Below are positions 10,028-21,053 of a stretch of DNA of 64,000 nt, in pieces. This stretch comes from Evernia prunastri (lineage: Eukaryota; Ascomycota; Lecanoromycetes; Lecanorales; Parmeliaceae). Each line of letters opens with the position of its first letter. Position 1 is the stretch's first letter. The stretch covers positions 248,976 to 312,975 of the forward strand of contig NKYR01000002.1 of NCBI GenBank assembly GCA_003184365.1, given 5' to 3'. The translations under genes and the position numbers were made by a program. Below the pieces are notes generated by a model. The model searched no databases. It was not told where the DNA came from and saw only the letters and a program-made list of their open reading frames with translations.

Positions 10028-11597
10028 TTACATCAGATGTTCGATCTCGTTCATATAAAGCTTGACATGCGAGTCCATCTTCAGATACTGGTCGTGCGCC
10101 GAGTGGATCTCGTCCTCGATGTTTTCCTTTAGGTCGGCCATCTGACAAGAGGCTGATTAGCACGGGGACAACTCGCAAGACAGCGTGTATCAAACATACC
10201 TTCTTCTCCGTCTGCTCGATCCTAACCCTCCTTTTCTCCATCTCCCGGCCCTTTTCTGCCCTCTCCTCTGTAAGTCGGCGATGTACGCTCCTCAGCTCCT
10301 CCATCTTCTCTTTGGCCGACTGCGCCTTGTCCCTGCTTCCGTTCCTCACCGTCTCCGTTCGCTCCAGCCATCTCTTCAAGTGCCGTTGCAACACCGCTTC
10401 CGTCCTCTCGACTTCTCGCACATTGTTGCCGCGTTCTGAGAGGGCGTCCCGTCGCTTTGCAGCTTTGAGATTTTCTTCGTCTTCTTTGTGTAGCTCGTTG
10501 GAGATTTCTTCGAGGACTTTGGTACAAGAGACGACGTCATTCGCTACAACGCCGAATGTATCAGTGCTGGTTTGGAGCGCTCTTGTTCGCTTCTCCAACG
10601 AGTCGATTTGTGATCTGTCCCGTCCCAGATTTTCGGATAGCTCCGTGAGATTGGCTTGTAGAGCAGCCGGCGATTGTAATACGTATGGTCGTAGCTTCTC
10701 AGACTCTTGCCTCACAGCAAGACACCTCTCGGTCTTCTCCTCCAGCACACCCGTCAGCCTGCCCTTATCGCCTCGTACTCTCTCCAACCGTTCCGCCACT
10801 CGTTCTTGGCCCTTCTTGAGCTCCAATAAACGCTGCTTCAGCTCGTCATTCCGTTTGGTCTTCTCCTTGACCTGTTGATCCATCGATTTACGCTCCCGCC
10901 TCATCTCGTCAAGCCGTGACTCCATGTCTTGATTCTCAAGGTAGAGCGTCTCAATACGAGTTTTGGTTCTTTCGGCCTTGTTGAAGTGCTCGTCGATAGT
11001 AGCGGTCTGCGACTCTCGGAAACGGACGAAATTGATGATGTAGGAGAAGATCTTGACGAGGCGGTCGTGTGTAGGTTTGATGAGGTCATTGAAGGAGAAA
11101 TCTGTAATGCCGCACTGCAAACGTATTAGGTCTTAATACACATACGATATGCAGCGCGCAGTCTCACCTCAATAAGCAATTTCCGTAGCGACACGTAAAA
11201 TCCCATCAAATTCCTCGTATCCGGCGGCACAATCTCCATGTGTTCCCCACAAACATCTTCCGCCGCAGCACGCATAGCCGGCTCCACCGTCTCCCGAGTC
11301 GCGTTCATGAGCAATTCGGCAAACCATTCGAAGATCTTCTGTATCTGCTGCGGATTGGGCTTTTGCAGGTCCTCTTGTGAGAATTGAACGCCGATGTCGC
11401 TGATGCATCCTGCGATTTCTCGGTCAGGCTGGAAGATGACACCGTTAGCGATTGCAGTCAGAACTACTCTTAGAGGCATTCCGACATACCAGGCGCATCA
11501 TGGCGTCGGGGTCAATTTGTTGTTGCTTCACTCGGCCGCCATTTGGCTGGCTTTGAGAGCGGAATTGCTGGCTCATTCGAGCGCTGTTGTAGTCCAT
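10028..11597 (-). CDS. nuf2: Kinetochore protein NUF2 (Ndc80 complex subunit), 465 aa
   Basis: Four exons: 11597-11490, 11428-11168, 11114-10200 and 10141-10028, with introns of 61, 53 and 58 nt that keep phase 0. NUF2 pairs with NDC80; the complex links centromeric chromatin to spindle microtubules. Residues about 30-160 form the calponin-homology-like head (DREIAGCISDIGVQF, NLMGFYVSLRKLL, FSFNDLIKPTHDRLVKIFSYIINFVRFRE split over exons). From about 165 onward the sequence is continuous heptad-rich coiled coil. The short last exon ends with KLYMNEIEHLM and a stop. The total length matches the usual 440-470 aa. ATG 11597 is used; a second Met seven residues on is also possible. A frame without the last intron reads on for over 100 residues but loses the coiled coil. 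Confidence 0.93.
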
Positions 11598-12422
11598 GTC
11601 AGCCGCGTAATGAATCTGCGATGTGAGTTTGTGATAGTATGACGAAATTTGCGGGCACGAAGTTGCTGTTTTTGGGTGTTCTGCCTCTTGCGCAAGATGT
11701 AAACAAAGACCTCGGGCTCGGAAGTAAAAGAGACAGGGGTCTCTAGCTCCAAAGCTTAAAAGTCTTGTACAATTGACCAATCATATCATTTCACCAACTC
11801 TACAACTCACAGAACCATTATACGCGTCTATTGTCGTGTATTCATTGTTTGAAAACACGAACTGTTTCCAGTGATGACATAGAACTGACGAAGATATATG
11901 ATTATCTTGCTCCCCGCGTTGCGCCTCTCTCCAGAAACATCACACAGTATCTCAGGCAGAGTCCGTAAAGCTGAGTCTGATATCGACAGAGAAGCTGTAA
12001 TTACCCGACACCGTCTCCTACACCGGTCCACCATGACCAGAACGCTATGAGTCTTCTCTGTTCCTCTGGCCACTTTCCGATCCTCAAATCTGCTCGCCCT
12101 TTAATACGGCAACACTGCGAACCTTAGCCTCTGTATGTGATTTCGAGCGATCAATAGCAGCGAACAGAGAGAGTCAAAACGGTTTTGTAGTCGACGATAT
12201 GAAGTTTTGAAAGGGGCAAAGCTCGCACAATAGCTTGCTTCAAAACTTGTTCTTTGCTGAGGGATCGACTCGTCACAGCTAACGTACTTGTACAAGTGGA
12301 CGTTTTTAGGTGGGTTGGTGGGTGAGTTTCGAAGAGACAGAAAAGAACATTAATGACAGGACTGAAGCCTGCCAAAATTGCACAAGCGACAAATGGCGAA
12401 CCAACAACGAAAACGCCAAACA

Positions 12423-12425
<3 letters not shown>
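11598..12425. other. Intergenic between NUF2 promoter and tRNA
   Basis: Contains the upstream region of NUF2 and short ORFs without recognisable features. Confidence 0.5.
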
Positions 12426-12454
<29 letters not shown>

Positions 12455-12461
12455 CAAAAAA
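12426..12461 (-). terminator. Pol III terminator T-runs after tRNA-Gln, including a T29 tract
   Basis: Directly after the tRNA 3' end the minus strand has T6, then G, then a run of 29 T (A29 on the plus strand at 12426-12454). T-runs end Pol III transcription; the long homopolymer is probably a microsatellite expansion of such a signal. Confidence 0.7.
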
Positions 12462-12463
12462 CG

Positions 12464-12546
12464 AGGTCTTGCCCAGATTCGAACTGGGGTTGCCGGAATA
12501 CTTGTCAAATCAAAATCCGGAGTGATCACCACTACACTACAAAACC
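12464..12546 (-). tRNA. tRNA-Gln (anticodon UUG) with an 11-nt intron
   Basis: Acceptor arm GGTTTTG (12546-12540) pairs with CAAGACC before the discriminator T at 12464. The D-arm is GTGTAGTGGTGATCAC. The anticodon stem CCGGA/TCCGG closes the loop TTTTGA-T with anticodon TTG. The 11-nt TTTGACAAGTA after position 37 is at the canonical tRNA intron site. The T-arm is CCCAG-TTCGAAT-CTGGG. It closely follows the eukaryotic tRNA-Gln pattern. CCA is not encoded, as expected. Confidence 0.9.
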
Positions 12547-12687
12547 GGTAAGGTGTAAACACATATCACATTTAAATATTAATATTATATTTGTATATAT
12601 GATTTGAGTAAAAAGAAGTTGTATGGAAGAGAGATATGAATAGTAAGCGTTTAAAAAATCTTATTATCTTAGCATATCATCTTGACG

Positions 12688-13332
12688 CTAGCAAATCCTT
12701 TGACGTTTCTTTTGCGATTCATCTGAACTGATATCGCATAATTGATCATCATTATCATTCTCCTTGTCCTCTCTACTTCTCTTAGCTGACTTTTTGATGA
12801 TAGTAGCTTCGATTGTATTCTTCTTCTTCGCACTCTTTCTGCTTATCTGTGATGTTGAAAGTAATATCTGTCGCTTTTTGATGACAATAGCTTTGATCTT
12901 GTTATTCTTGTCTGCTCTCTTTTTGCTCATCTGTGATATTGAGAGTAGGGTCTGTTGCTTTTCGACGACAGTAGCTTCGATCTCGTTCTTTTTATCCGCT
13001 CTCTTCTTGCTGACCTGCGATTTTGGAAGTAGAGTCTGTTGCTTTTCGACGGCAGTAGCTTTGATCTTGTTATTTTTGTCTGCTCTCTTTTTGCTTATCT
13101 GTGATATTGAGAGTAGAGTCTGTTGCTTTTCGACGACAGTAGCTTCGATCTCGTTCTTTTTATTCGCTCTCTTCTTGCTGATTTGTGATGTTGAAAGTAG
13201 AGTCTGTTGCTTTTCGACGGCAGTAGCTTCGATCTCGTTCTTTTTATCCGCCCTCTTCTTGCTGACCTGTGATGTTGGGAGTAGGGTCTGCTGCTTTTCG
13301 GGGATAACCAATGGCATCTCATATGTAATCAT
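12688..13332 (-). CDS. Hypothetical Lys-rich repeat protein (214 aa)
   Basis: Single open frame from an ATG at 13332. After 11 residues it consists of six 28-residue repeats (type QTLLxxSQxSKKRADKKN), then a charged tail with SRKSAKKKN, KRSREDKENDNDD and an end in KKRQRIC. No known domain; the basic/acidic tail looks like a nuclear localisation signal. The surrounding DNA (12550-13520) is AT-rich compared with its neighbours. The antisense strand is also open across the array, so coding status is not proven. The even spacing and the in-frame 84-bp unit favour coding. Confidence 0.4.
   Translation of the reverse strand: MITYEMPLVIPEKQQTLLPTSQVSKKRADKKNEIEATAVEKQQTLLSTSQISKKRANKKNEIEATVVEKQQTLLSISQISKKRADKNNKIKATAVEKQQTLLPKSQVSKKRADKKNEIEATVVEKQQTLLSISQMSKKRADKNNKIKAIVIKKRQILLSTSQISRKSAKKKNTIEATIIKKSAKRSREDKENDNDDQLCDISSDESQKKRQRIC
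12796..13299 (-). repeat. 84-bp minisatellite, six in-frame copies
   Basis: Unit of 28 codons repeated six times, with a partial seventh. Units 1, 2 and 4 end KKNEIEAT; units 3 and 5 end KNNKIKA; unit 6 is most diverged. The alternation suggests a higher-order two-unit duplication. Confidence 0.85.
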
Positions 13333-13529
13333 ATTTCATTCCTTTCCCCAAGATTTGACAGAAAATAATCGTCCCGAAAGTCATATATATAATCAAAAAT
13401 GTTTCTCTTGCCTTCGGATACGTCTTTCAACTTTACTCCAGGCAATTCCTGCAGCGATCCTCAAAACCTCATCGTCAATCTTTCAAATTTTCGCGCCGAC
13501 TTTATATAACTATTACCACCCATCATCGA

Positions 13530-16013
13530 TCACGCTGAAATCATCACAACACCTTCCCCCTCCGCAGCAGCCCCCAAACTCCGCCATCCCTCCGGTTTCC
13601 GAATCTGCCCATACCGCGTCCAACGGCTGATATTCCATAATTCCGCAACCTCAAAATCCGTCAGTCCCTCCCTCTTCATACCGGAGATGCGTCCCCTCAG
13701 CCATTCCTGCCGTCTCTCCAGCGCCGCACGCCGCGCGGAGGAATCGTCGCGCGATACGCTACCCACGTTTTGCGCACCGTCCCGAGCCTGAACGGATGCC
13801 GATTTCCACGGCCAAAGATACGATGCGATCCTGGTGAGCGACAAGCCATCCGTCGGGCTGGCAGTGTTCTGAAGCCAGGACGAAGCGCTTTCACTCTTGG
13901 TTTCGCGCCTTGGGGCGGGCTTTGAGGCCTCGACAATGGTAGTGTCGGGAAGAATGAGACGAAACCCATCGTCATGTAATGCGCATGCACAATCGGGGGA
14001 ATCGAGCTCTATGTTCTGCCTTTTTTGACCCTCTTGCTGCCACCCTCTTACGCCGTAGGCGGTGATCGAGTGCAAGCGCTGCGGATCTGCGAAGCTGAAA
14101 TCGACGACCTTGAAGGATATTTGGGTGCACTCCCCCTCAGAAGTAGCTAGACCCCAGACAAAGCACTTTTGGTACTGGACACTCCGTGGATAGCTCTCTT
14201 GGTTCCCGATCGTATGGGGGAACTGAAGGCCTCCAACTGCAATTTCTTGGGGAGATGCGCGCTGGTAGAGAAGACTAGCTGGATGGACGCCACCCATGTG
14301 CTGACCTAGGGACATGACGCGCTTACCTTGGACAAGGCGGTGAGGTCGCGGTATCGCACCTTCACTGAGGTCTTTCGTCGTGGCAGAAACCTTTCCCGAG
14401 ATATCTTGGTTAAATTGTCTAGATCTATAGTATACCGTTTCTGGGATCTCGTAAACGTAAAGCTCGGATACTGGCTTCTCCAGATATGTCGTCTGCCAAA
14501 CAATGGCGACTCGAACATTTCTATCCTTTAGTATTGTTGGTGCGACGGCGACATTTTTGTAGATCGAGGTTGCTCGAGGGCAGGACAGAAGCGCCGTGCG
14601 CACGGAGTACTGAGTGCCAGTCTCGTAATCATTTGATTGAGGCTTTGACTGCGGATAGCTGGCGTATTGTGACGGCTTTTCAGAGGGTTCGACTTCTATT
14701 ATGACGTGTAGATTACCAGTTTCCGTCTGCTCGGCCTGGAAGTGAGGCTCTCGCGCTTTGCAGAGGTCTTCTGAGAAACAGACGTGGCGGAGCTGTACCA
14801 CATTAGCTTTATAGTCTCAGATGCTAAATACTAAATGGAGAAGGAGTGATGCTCATACTCCTCCATTCGGCGGAAAAAGTGGTAAAACTTTCCCAGATTG
14901 GTCACTAGTTGATGGGGGCTTAGGAGGTTTATCGAATGTATGGATTGCAATCTCATCACTTAATAAGCCAGGCACTTTCACCAAAGACTCCAACTTGTTC
15001 AACGAAAAGCGGGAGTCAGACTTGGAGAAGGCTTCGCGAGCAGTTAGCGAGTAACGGCTAGGAGTATCGCCAATCTCGATTGTTAGCACCCATTCAGCGT
15101 TAGGTCTGATTTCTGCCACACTTGTAAAAACCAGTCCGCCTTGGCCTTCAACATCATGAATGGTGCCAGCATACCATGGAAGATCAGCCGAATCGAAGCG
15201 GTACATGACCAACGCACTTCTTAGACGATTGCTTGTGCTTTGCGCCGGGTTTTGTAGCTGGAAAGCCAGAAACCCACTTTGAGTCCCCATCCTCGCAGCA
15301 GCAACAAAAGTAGACCTCGTCAGTGTCGAAACTGGCGGTGGTATTGAAAAATCGAGATTTCGCGTTCGGAAACGCGTACGCCAGGCAGCTGGGTGCTCGG
15401 AAGTCGAGGGTAGACTGCTGTCACAGTCTAATTTCCTCAGAAGATCTCGGTGGCTCGTTTTGCCACTTAGCGAACCACCCCCTTTCCCCTGTCCGCCGAG
15501 AACTGAGCACAGTATCCAGGTATTGGACAAAAGTCTCATACGCCAGTATTTGCAAGTATGCCTCGCAGCATCGAGGGCTGCGGGTGACAGGTACGAGAGT
15601 ATCAGGTCTGATACTTCTGAGGGCAAATTAAATATAGGATCACTAGTGCTGAGCTGTAGGTTACCTCCGTCACCCATTGCATGGCAGTGACGGACATCGC
15701 TGGCGCGGTCGAGTTCCGGAGAGTGTCCTTTCATTGAGGCGTTGCTCTGCCGACGCCGGGCAGTGCGCCCGAAGCGGTTACCATGACTGGGGCGAGGTAG
15801 GCATTCATTGTCATCACTCAGTCGACTACGTATCGAGTCATCCTCGTTATGCTCCCACGGCCCTGAGATGTAATGCTCAACCGAAGCTGGAAAGGGAGGG
15901 TGAAAAGCGTCGATCAGGGGAGAGAAATCGGAGCCAGCCCGCCTTCGCCCTGCACTGTCGAATATCCTCCTCCTGCTCTGCGCCGCCCGAATGCGAAAGT
16001 CCCGGGCCGGCAT
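13530..16013 (-). CDS. F-box domain protein, 2 exons (805 aa)
   Basis: Exons 16013-14859 and 14792-13530; the 66-nt intron (GTATGA...GTACAG, branch GCTAAT) keeps phase 0. The F-box is FNLPSEVSDLILSYLSP at about residues 126-142, followed by ALDAARHTCKYWRMRLL. The remaining 640 residues have no repeat or WD pattern I recognise. They include WVLTIEIGDTPSRYSLTARE and a C-terminal SRWTRYGQIRKPEGWR. Expected role: substrate adaptor of an SCF ubiquitin ligase through Skp1. The N-terminal 120 residues are Arg/Ser-rich and low complexity, so the true start could be one of the later in-frame Met codons (such as MKGHSPE or MGDGGN). Confidence 0.8.
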
Positions 16014-18267
16014 CGCTGTAAATCTAACTGTTCAAGACAGGAGCGAAAATGCTTTCACGAAGTCACTCATGTACCTCTGGGAGCGTTTTTCCCGCTGGCG
16101 AATACGCGGTCGGATATGAAGAGGATACGGTAGGCTGCAGCCGTTGGTTCCAGGATCAGGCTGCCTGCATGCGTGGCTTGGCATTTGTCCAGGCTCCCGC
16201 TGCCCATTCCGATGCAGGAGATTCATCATTCGACTGGTGCAATCGAGATTGGCAGAAAGGTACAAAGCATAGGTTCATGGCAGTGCTTTGACTGGCTTAG
16301 TCGGCAATACTGCAGGATTGGCGAATAAGGATGTACCGTAGGTACCTATGTTATTAGGCAGTGGCAATAATTAATGAGGAGTCGAGGACTCGGGTTCAAC
16401 TTTCAAGATGCGACGCATGTCCCGAGGGAAAGGTGATCGAGACCCAAGGGAGGCAGGAAGGCCTTGTCATCACCTTAAATGAATCCTTTAACTTAAAAAA
16501 ATCGTGACACTTTTTGATTACCGGGTAACTGGGAAGATAATTTAGGGTAGAAGAGGATCGCGCTCCAGTCTTCAGAAGATGAAGAGGACTCGACCCCACT
16601 TTTAGCTGGGGTACGAGTAGATGCTTGGTTGATTAGTGATGATGCAAGTCTGTACCATAGATATCATGCACCTCATGTATTGATCGTATTTGTGAATTAT
16701 GAATCAGTACTTATCAAAGGTATGTTGTACCTGGGGTACCTATGAAGAACCACAACTGCAATTTATGGTAAAATACATCACGGAAGCAGTGATACTTTCT
16801 TTACTCGACTACGTACGAAGGTACTCGTACTCTACGGTAATTCCAATGATGAAAAGTGATAGCGCTAAGGTAGGTATGGCCGTATAATTCGAGTCAGTAA
16901 AAATTACTCCAAGTCCGTAGGTAATAAAAATGTTGATGTGCAGAACGCCCTCACGTTGTGTATGCATGCATGTGAACTGTGGATTTGTGAAGTGTTTTTT
17001 TCGGTAAAATGTACCGGATTGGAAAAGCTTCTTTCCCAATCCCAATCACCAATCTCCCCAATTCCCCAGTAACGATCAATGTACTTAGTGAAGTATTTTA
17101 CGATACTGATACTGTACCTCTGTACTTTATGTGATGCCGACAAACTAACAAAGTCATTCCCATCATTTCCGCCCACTTGGTATTTCCGACGCACAGTGAC
17201 GACACATCACAGATGGCAGTCTCTTTGATTCGAGAAATCTTTTAATCTTTTTTATCCCTGGAGTAGTGCCCACTGCCAAAAGGTCAACTGCCAACTGCCC
17301 CAACTGCCCACTGCCAACTGCCAAACGCCAAGATCCAAGTTGATGAAAAGAGAATTGTCAAATGGCCAATCAGAATTCCGATCCAGCAATGCTCCGCGGC
17401 AGATCAGCGTGCGATCATGACTCGTAAAGTCGATACTTGATTTGAAGACATGGCGGAATGGACATGTCAAGTAGGTAGTGATCTCCACTATTCTCCTTCC
17501 ACCAAAAAGTTCAGGTCCCTCAGGTACTTAGGTACTTGGAGACTTGGAGACTTTGAAGACTTAAGAGGATTTTAGAGTACCTAGGAATACTCCGTGGTCG
17601 AATACGGACGTTGCCCGCTCCTTTCCAAATCTTGGGGTTCCCAAGCGTAAGCTACCCTTGTTAACTTGCAGCAGAGTTGCAGCCAGTCCTGCAGAATGCA
17701 GGATGCTTAAGCTACCTTAGCCGTATAATGCTTGCAGCTGGGCCTTATTTAGCGTGAACCTGCCCGCGGGCTTGGCTCAGCGCTCTCCACCAAAGCACAC
17801 TTAGCACACAAAGGTAAAGTACCTACCTCTAGCTAGTGCTAGTACCTACCTAAGGTACCTAAAGGTAAAGCCGTAAAATAGTCCTAAACTAAGCCAATCG
17901 TCTCAAACATCTCACCCCTCCCACCACCTACCTTACCCTCCACTAACCATCTCTCAGTCGCCAAACATTACTTCCCAAATTTACTTATCTTCCTCCTCCT
18001 GCCACCCACCATCACGACTATGCAAATACCAAACTCCGCCTCGTCTTATATTAAAAGGCGTTGATATCAACCCCATCCATCCTCCTACCCTTCTTGTCAA
18101 GGTCCCATCAAATTCTCCATATCTATTCATCTAAAGCGGGCAGTTAGTACAACTCCGTATGTAACAGCTGCCGTCCAGAGTCTTTGAATTTCCCATAACG
18201 ATCAAAATCACTTCCGCACCCCAATTGAGCGTTGCATCACCACAGCAGATAACAATCCTGAACGAGA
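16014..18267. other. Long intergenic region with KpnI-like GGTACCT clusters and simple repeats
   Basis: About 2.2 kb without a supported gene. GGTACCTA/TAGGTACC-like words are frequent at 16335-16350, 16725-16745, 17520-17545 and 17815-17870. From 17890 the sequence becomes pyrimidine-rich, as in promoters and leaders of fungal genes, up to the ATG at 18268. Confidence 0.5.
17268..17335. repeat. Short tandem AACTGCC repeats
   Basis: The 7-bp word aactgcc (with cactgcc variants) occurs about seven times in 65 bp, spaced mostly 7-14 bp. Confidence 0.7.
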
Positions 18268-19497
18268 ATGAGTTCCTCCGGCCAAGATGGTTCACGAGGG
18301 TCGGGGGACAAGCCCAGAGGACTGGCCAAGTTCATGAGAAGAGCGAGCATGGTCTTGAAGCGGGACAAGTCCAAGAGGCAGTCCACTGCCAATCCCTCTG
18401 AACTTGCCCCGGTGAGCGACGTGGCTGTGCCCACGCAGTCAAGCTCGACTCCAACAACGAGGTGAGCGAAGACTTATGCCTGGTCAATTACTCTATGCCG
18501 GGACCCCCCTCTAATTTAACTGCAGCCCTCCTATCGCGGCACCAGTATCGACCAAGGCCAAGGCCGACACCACGCCGGCTTTGTCAGTCCCTGCTGGTAT
18601 CTCGCATATCATAAAGGAAACCAGACCCTCTCCCACAGCTGCCCGGCCAAGAGGCGCCATGACTGCCAAAGAAAGTTACTCAATCCAGGAAGAGAAGGCT
18701 CGCGCTCTCTTCGCTAAGTACGGGCTAACATTAGAGCCTGGAGAGTGGACTGTGCCAGTCACAGTAGGGGTCCCCAGAGTAGAGAAGCCGGTCCGCATGA
18801 GGATCCACCGCACTTGCCATCGGTGCCAGACTACATTCGGCGCCGACAAGATCTGCAGCAATTGTCAGCACTCTCGGTGCAAGAAATGCCCTCGCTTCCC
18901 CGGCTCCAAGTCCAAGGTTTCAAAAGGCAAAAGACAGGCCGTTGGAGGCGTCGCCGCCGCCGATGACGGGTTACGCAAAAAGGCTGATCCTCTCACCATC
19001 CTACACCGCGCAAGTGTCAAAGAATTGACAAGGAGAGCGCCGACGCAACCTGTGCGCAGGACATGCCATCAGTGCGAGACGCTCTTCCAGGGCAAGGCCA
19101 CTCAATGCGAGAATTGCAAGCACTTGCGCTGTCCTAAGTGCCCTCGCGACCCGTATGTCAACACATCACAAGTACCCATACTTGATCGCTAACCCCTCCC
19201 AGACCCGAATCCGATATCAACCCCGACGGTGATCCAGGCGACACGGAAGAGGCCTTTCCTTTGGCCAAAAGAGAAAGGAGGAGCATACGAACCCACGTGA
19301 GATGGACTTGCGAGAAGTGCGACACACTGTTCAAGGATACCGAGCAGACTTGCCGTAAATGTGGCCATGAAAAGTGTGAGGAGTGTCCCCGTCAGCCTCC
19401 CAAAACGGTCAAACCGAGCCTGGACGAGGATGCAGTGAAGAATGTGGAAGAGAGGATGAAACGCCTGGATGTGTCTCCGCACGCGTCAGCTGCGTGA
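18268..19497 (+). CDS. Conserved fungal protein with three CxxC zinc-ribbon-like repeats (371 aa)
   Basis: Exons 18268-18461, 18526-19152 and 19203-19497; introns of 64 and 50 nt, with CTAAT/CTAAC branch sites. After a basic N-terminus (KFMRRASMVLKRDKSKRQS) comes a segment with SIQEEKARALFAKYGL. Three copies of a Cys pattern follow: CHRCQTTFGADKICSNC plus HSRCKKCPRFP, CHQCETLFQGKATQCENC plus HLRCPKCPRDP, and CEKCDTLFKDTEQTCRKC plus HEKCEECPRQP. Each has three CxxC pairs and one His and should bind zinc. I recall this as a conserved Pezizomycotina protein without assigned function. Introns sit in the linkers, so the third repeat is nearly one exon. Confidence 0.85.
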
Positions 19498-21016
19498 CAG
19501 GTGTTGCGATGGATAAGATTATCTATACGATTACAGTCTGATTTTTGCTGCTTGCTTCCTTCTGATGCTTAATGAAAGCGCTATGAACGACGTTGCTTAC
19601 GATAGCACCCAATGTTTTTTCACTGTTATCCGCGAGGGTTTCCCTCGTTCACTCTAGCTATGGCTCGGCTATTGCGTCATCATGACCTACTGGATTAAAC
19701 GTCTTACCAACTCACAAGGTACTCGTACAGCTATAGCCTATAGCCTATACGATGACATTACTACGCGTCTACTACGTAATATGGACTTTCTTTGTGCTAT
19801 TTTCCCCCTTTGCTTTTCCTTACCTACATTCTCCCTTGCCAGAGGCCAATCTGGAGTAAACCACTCTAAGGTAGAGTCTTGGGAACATGGTAAATAATCT
19901 CGCGTCATCTTGCCGTGACAACAAGCCTGGCAACCCGACCATCAGGATCAAGAGGCACCAGTCACCCACTCACTGCGGCGTAATTTTGACTATCGGATTC
20001 CGGGTCGCTAGATACTTTTCAACCGTGTTGTCAATATCTTTTCCCCAGTTGCTCCTGCCGACCCGTCTTCTTTGCACCAAAGGATCACCGGAAGCAAGGT
20101 TTGCTCGCACAAAATTGGCTTTCACCCATCTTGATAAAGTACGCTTCGTGAATCTCGTAAATGTAACGGAGAGAAGATCTGGACCCCATGTAATGCCGGA
20201 CCCAACATTCCACACATCTAATGATAAGGTAAGGTAAGGTAGTTAGCTCACTCTCCCTCGGTACCTGCCTAGACTAAGGTAGGGTAAAGGTACTCTACTC
20301 AACACTCACGACCAAAGCTTCATAAGAAAGCCTAAGCATGTAGCTCCCCAAAATGAGGCGGCTCGGTAGCCGGGCCGAAGAAAGAACTGCACGCTGGGGA
20401 CACGGGGGGGATATTTATCCTGCTCCCCAACCATTCGGACCTTTGCTGCATCTTTTGAAACTGGGGACCCAGACACACGTCAATTATGGCCTTGTGGAGC
20501 GAGCCTGGCGACGACGAAAGAGGACATGTTTTTAGCGAGATACCCTTTTCCGGGACACCAATTGAACGGAGTTCTGGACTCGAAAGGAGCATGGCAGAAT
20601 AATGGCGCCTAGATTTTGGGGGACTTCTGCCGCGCCAAGCCTCCAAATCGTGAAAAAGCCACTCTTCTCCAAACTTCTCCCTCCTCCCTCACAGAATGGA
20701 GTAAAAGAGAAGGGGGCGGGGGGCGGGGGGCGGCAAAGGGGCCGAGTGGTAAAAAGCTCTGACGATTCCAACGAGGGTTGATATATCTCCCGAATCGAAC
20801 TGAACCCACGATATACTCTAGGCCGGTTTTTCGGGCATCCCGAAAGCAACACCATCCGTCTTACCGCGCTGCTGGTAACGATGGCGTTTCGGTGTGTGAA
20901 CAAGACGATGCGCTGGCCACGCAGACGCACGAGGTCGCCTAGCCAGATGGGGAAATATGTCGACCACGCAAACACCGTGCTTTTGCTGCAGCTAAATTTT
21001 GAAAGGAGGTGTGGGG

Positions 21017-21053
<37 letters not shown>

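Noticed and set aside
12764..13630. 288-codon hydrophobic ORF on the plus strand
   Set aside because: It is antisense to the 84-bp minisatellite; the Phe/Leu runs come from reversed Lys/Glu codons.
21018..21052. Telomere or origin signal at the G35 tract
   Set aside because: Pure homopolymer without TTAGGG-type units; flanked by ordinary intergenic DNA.
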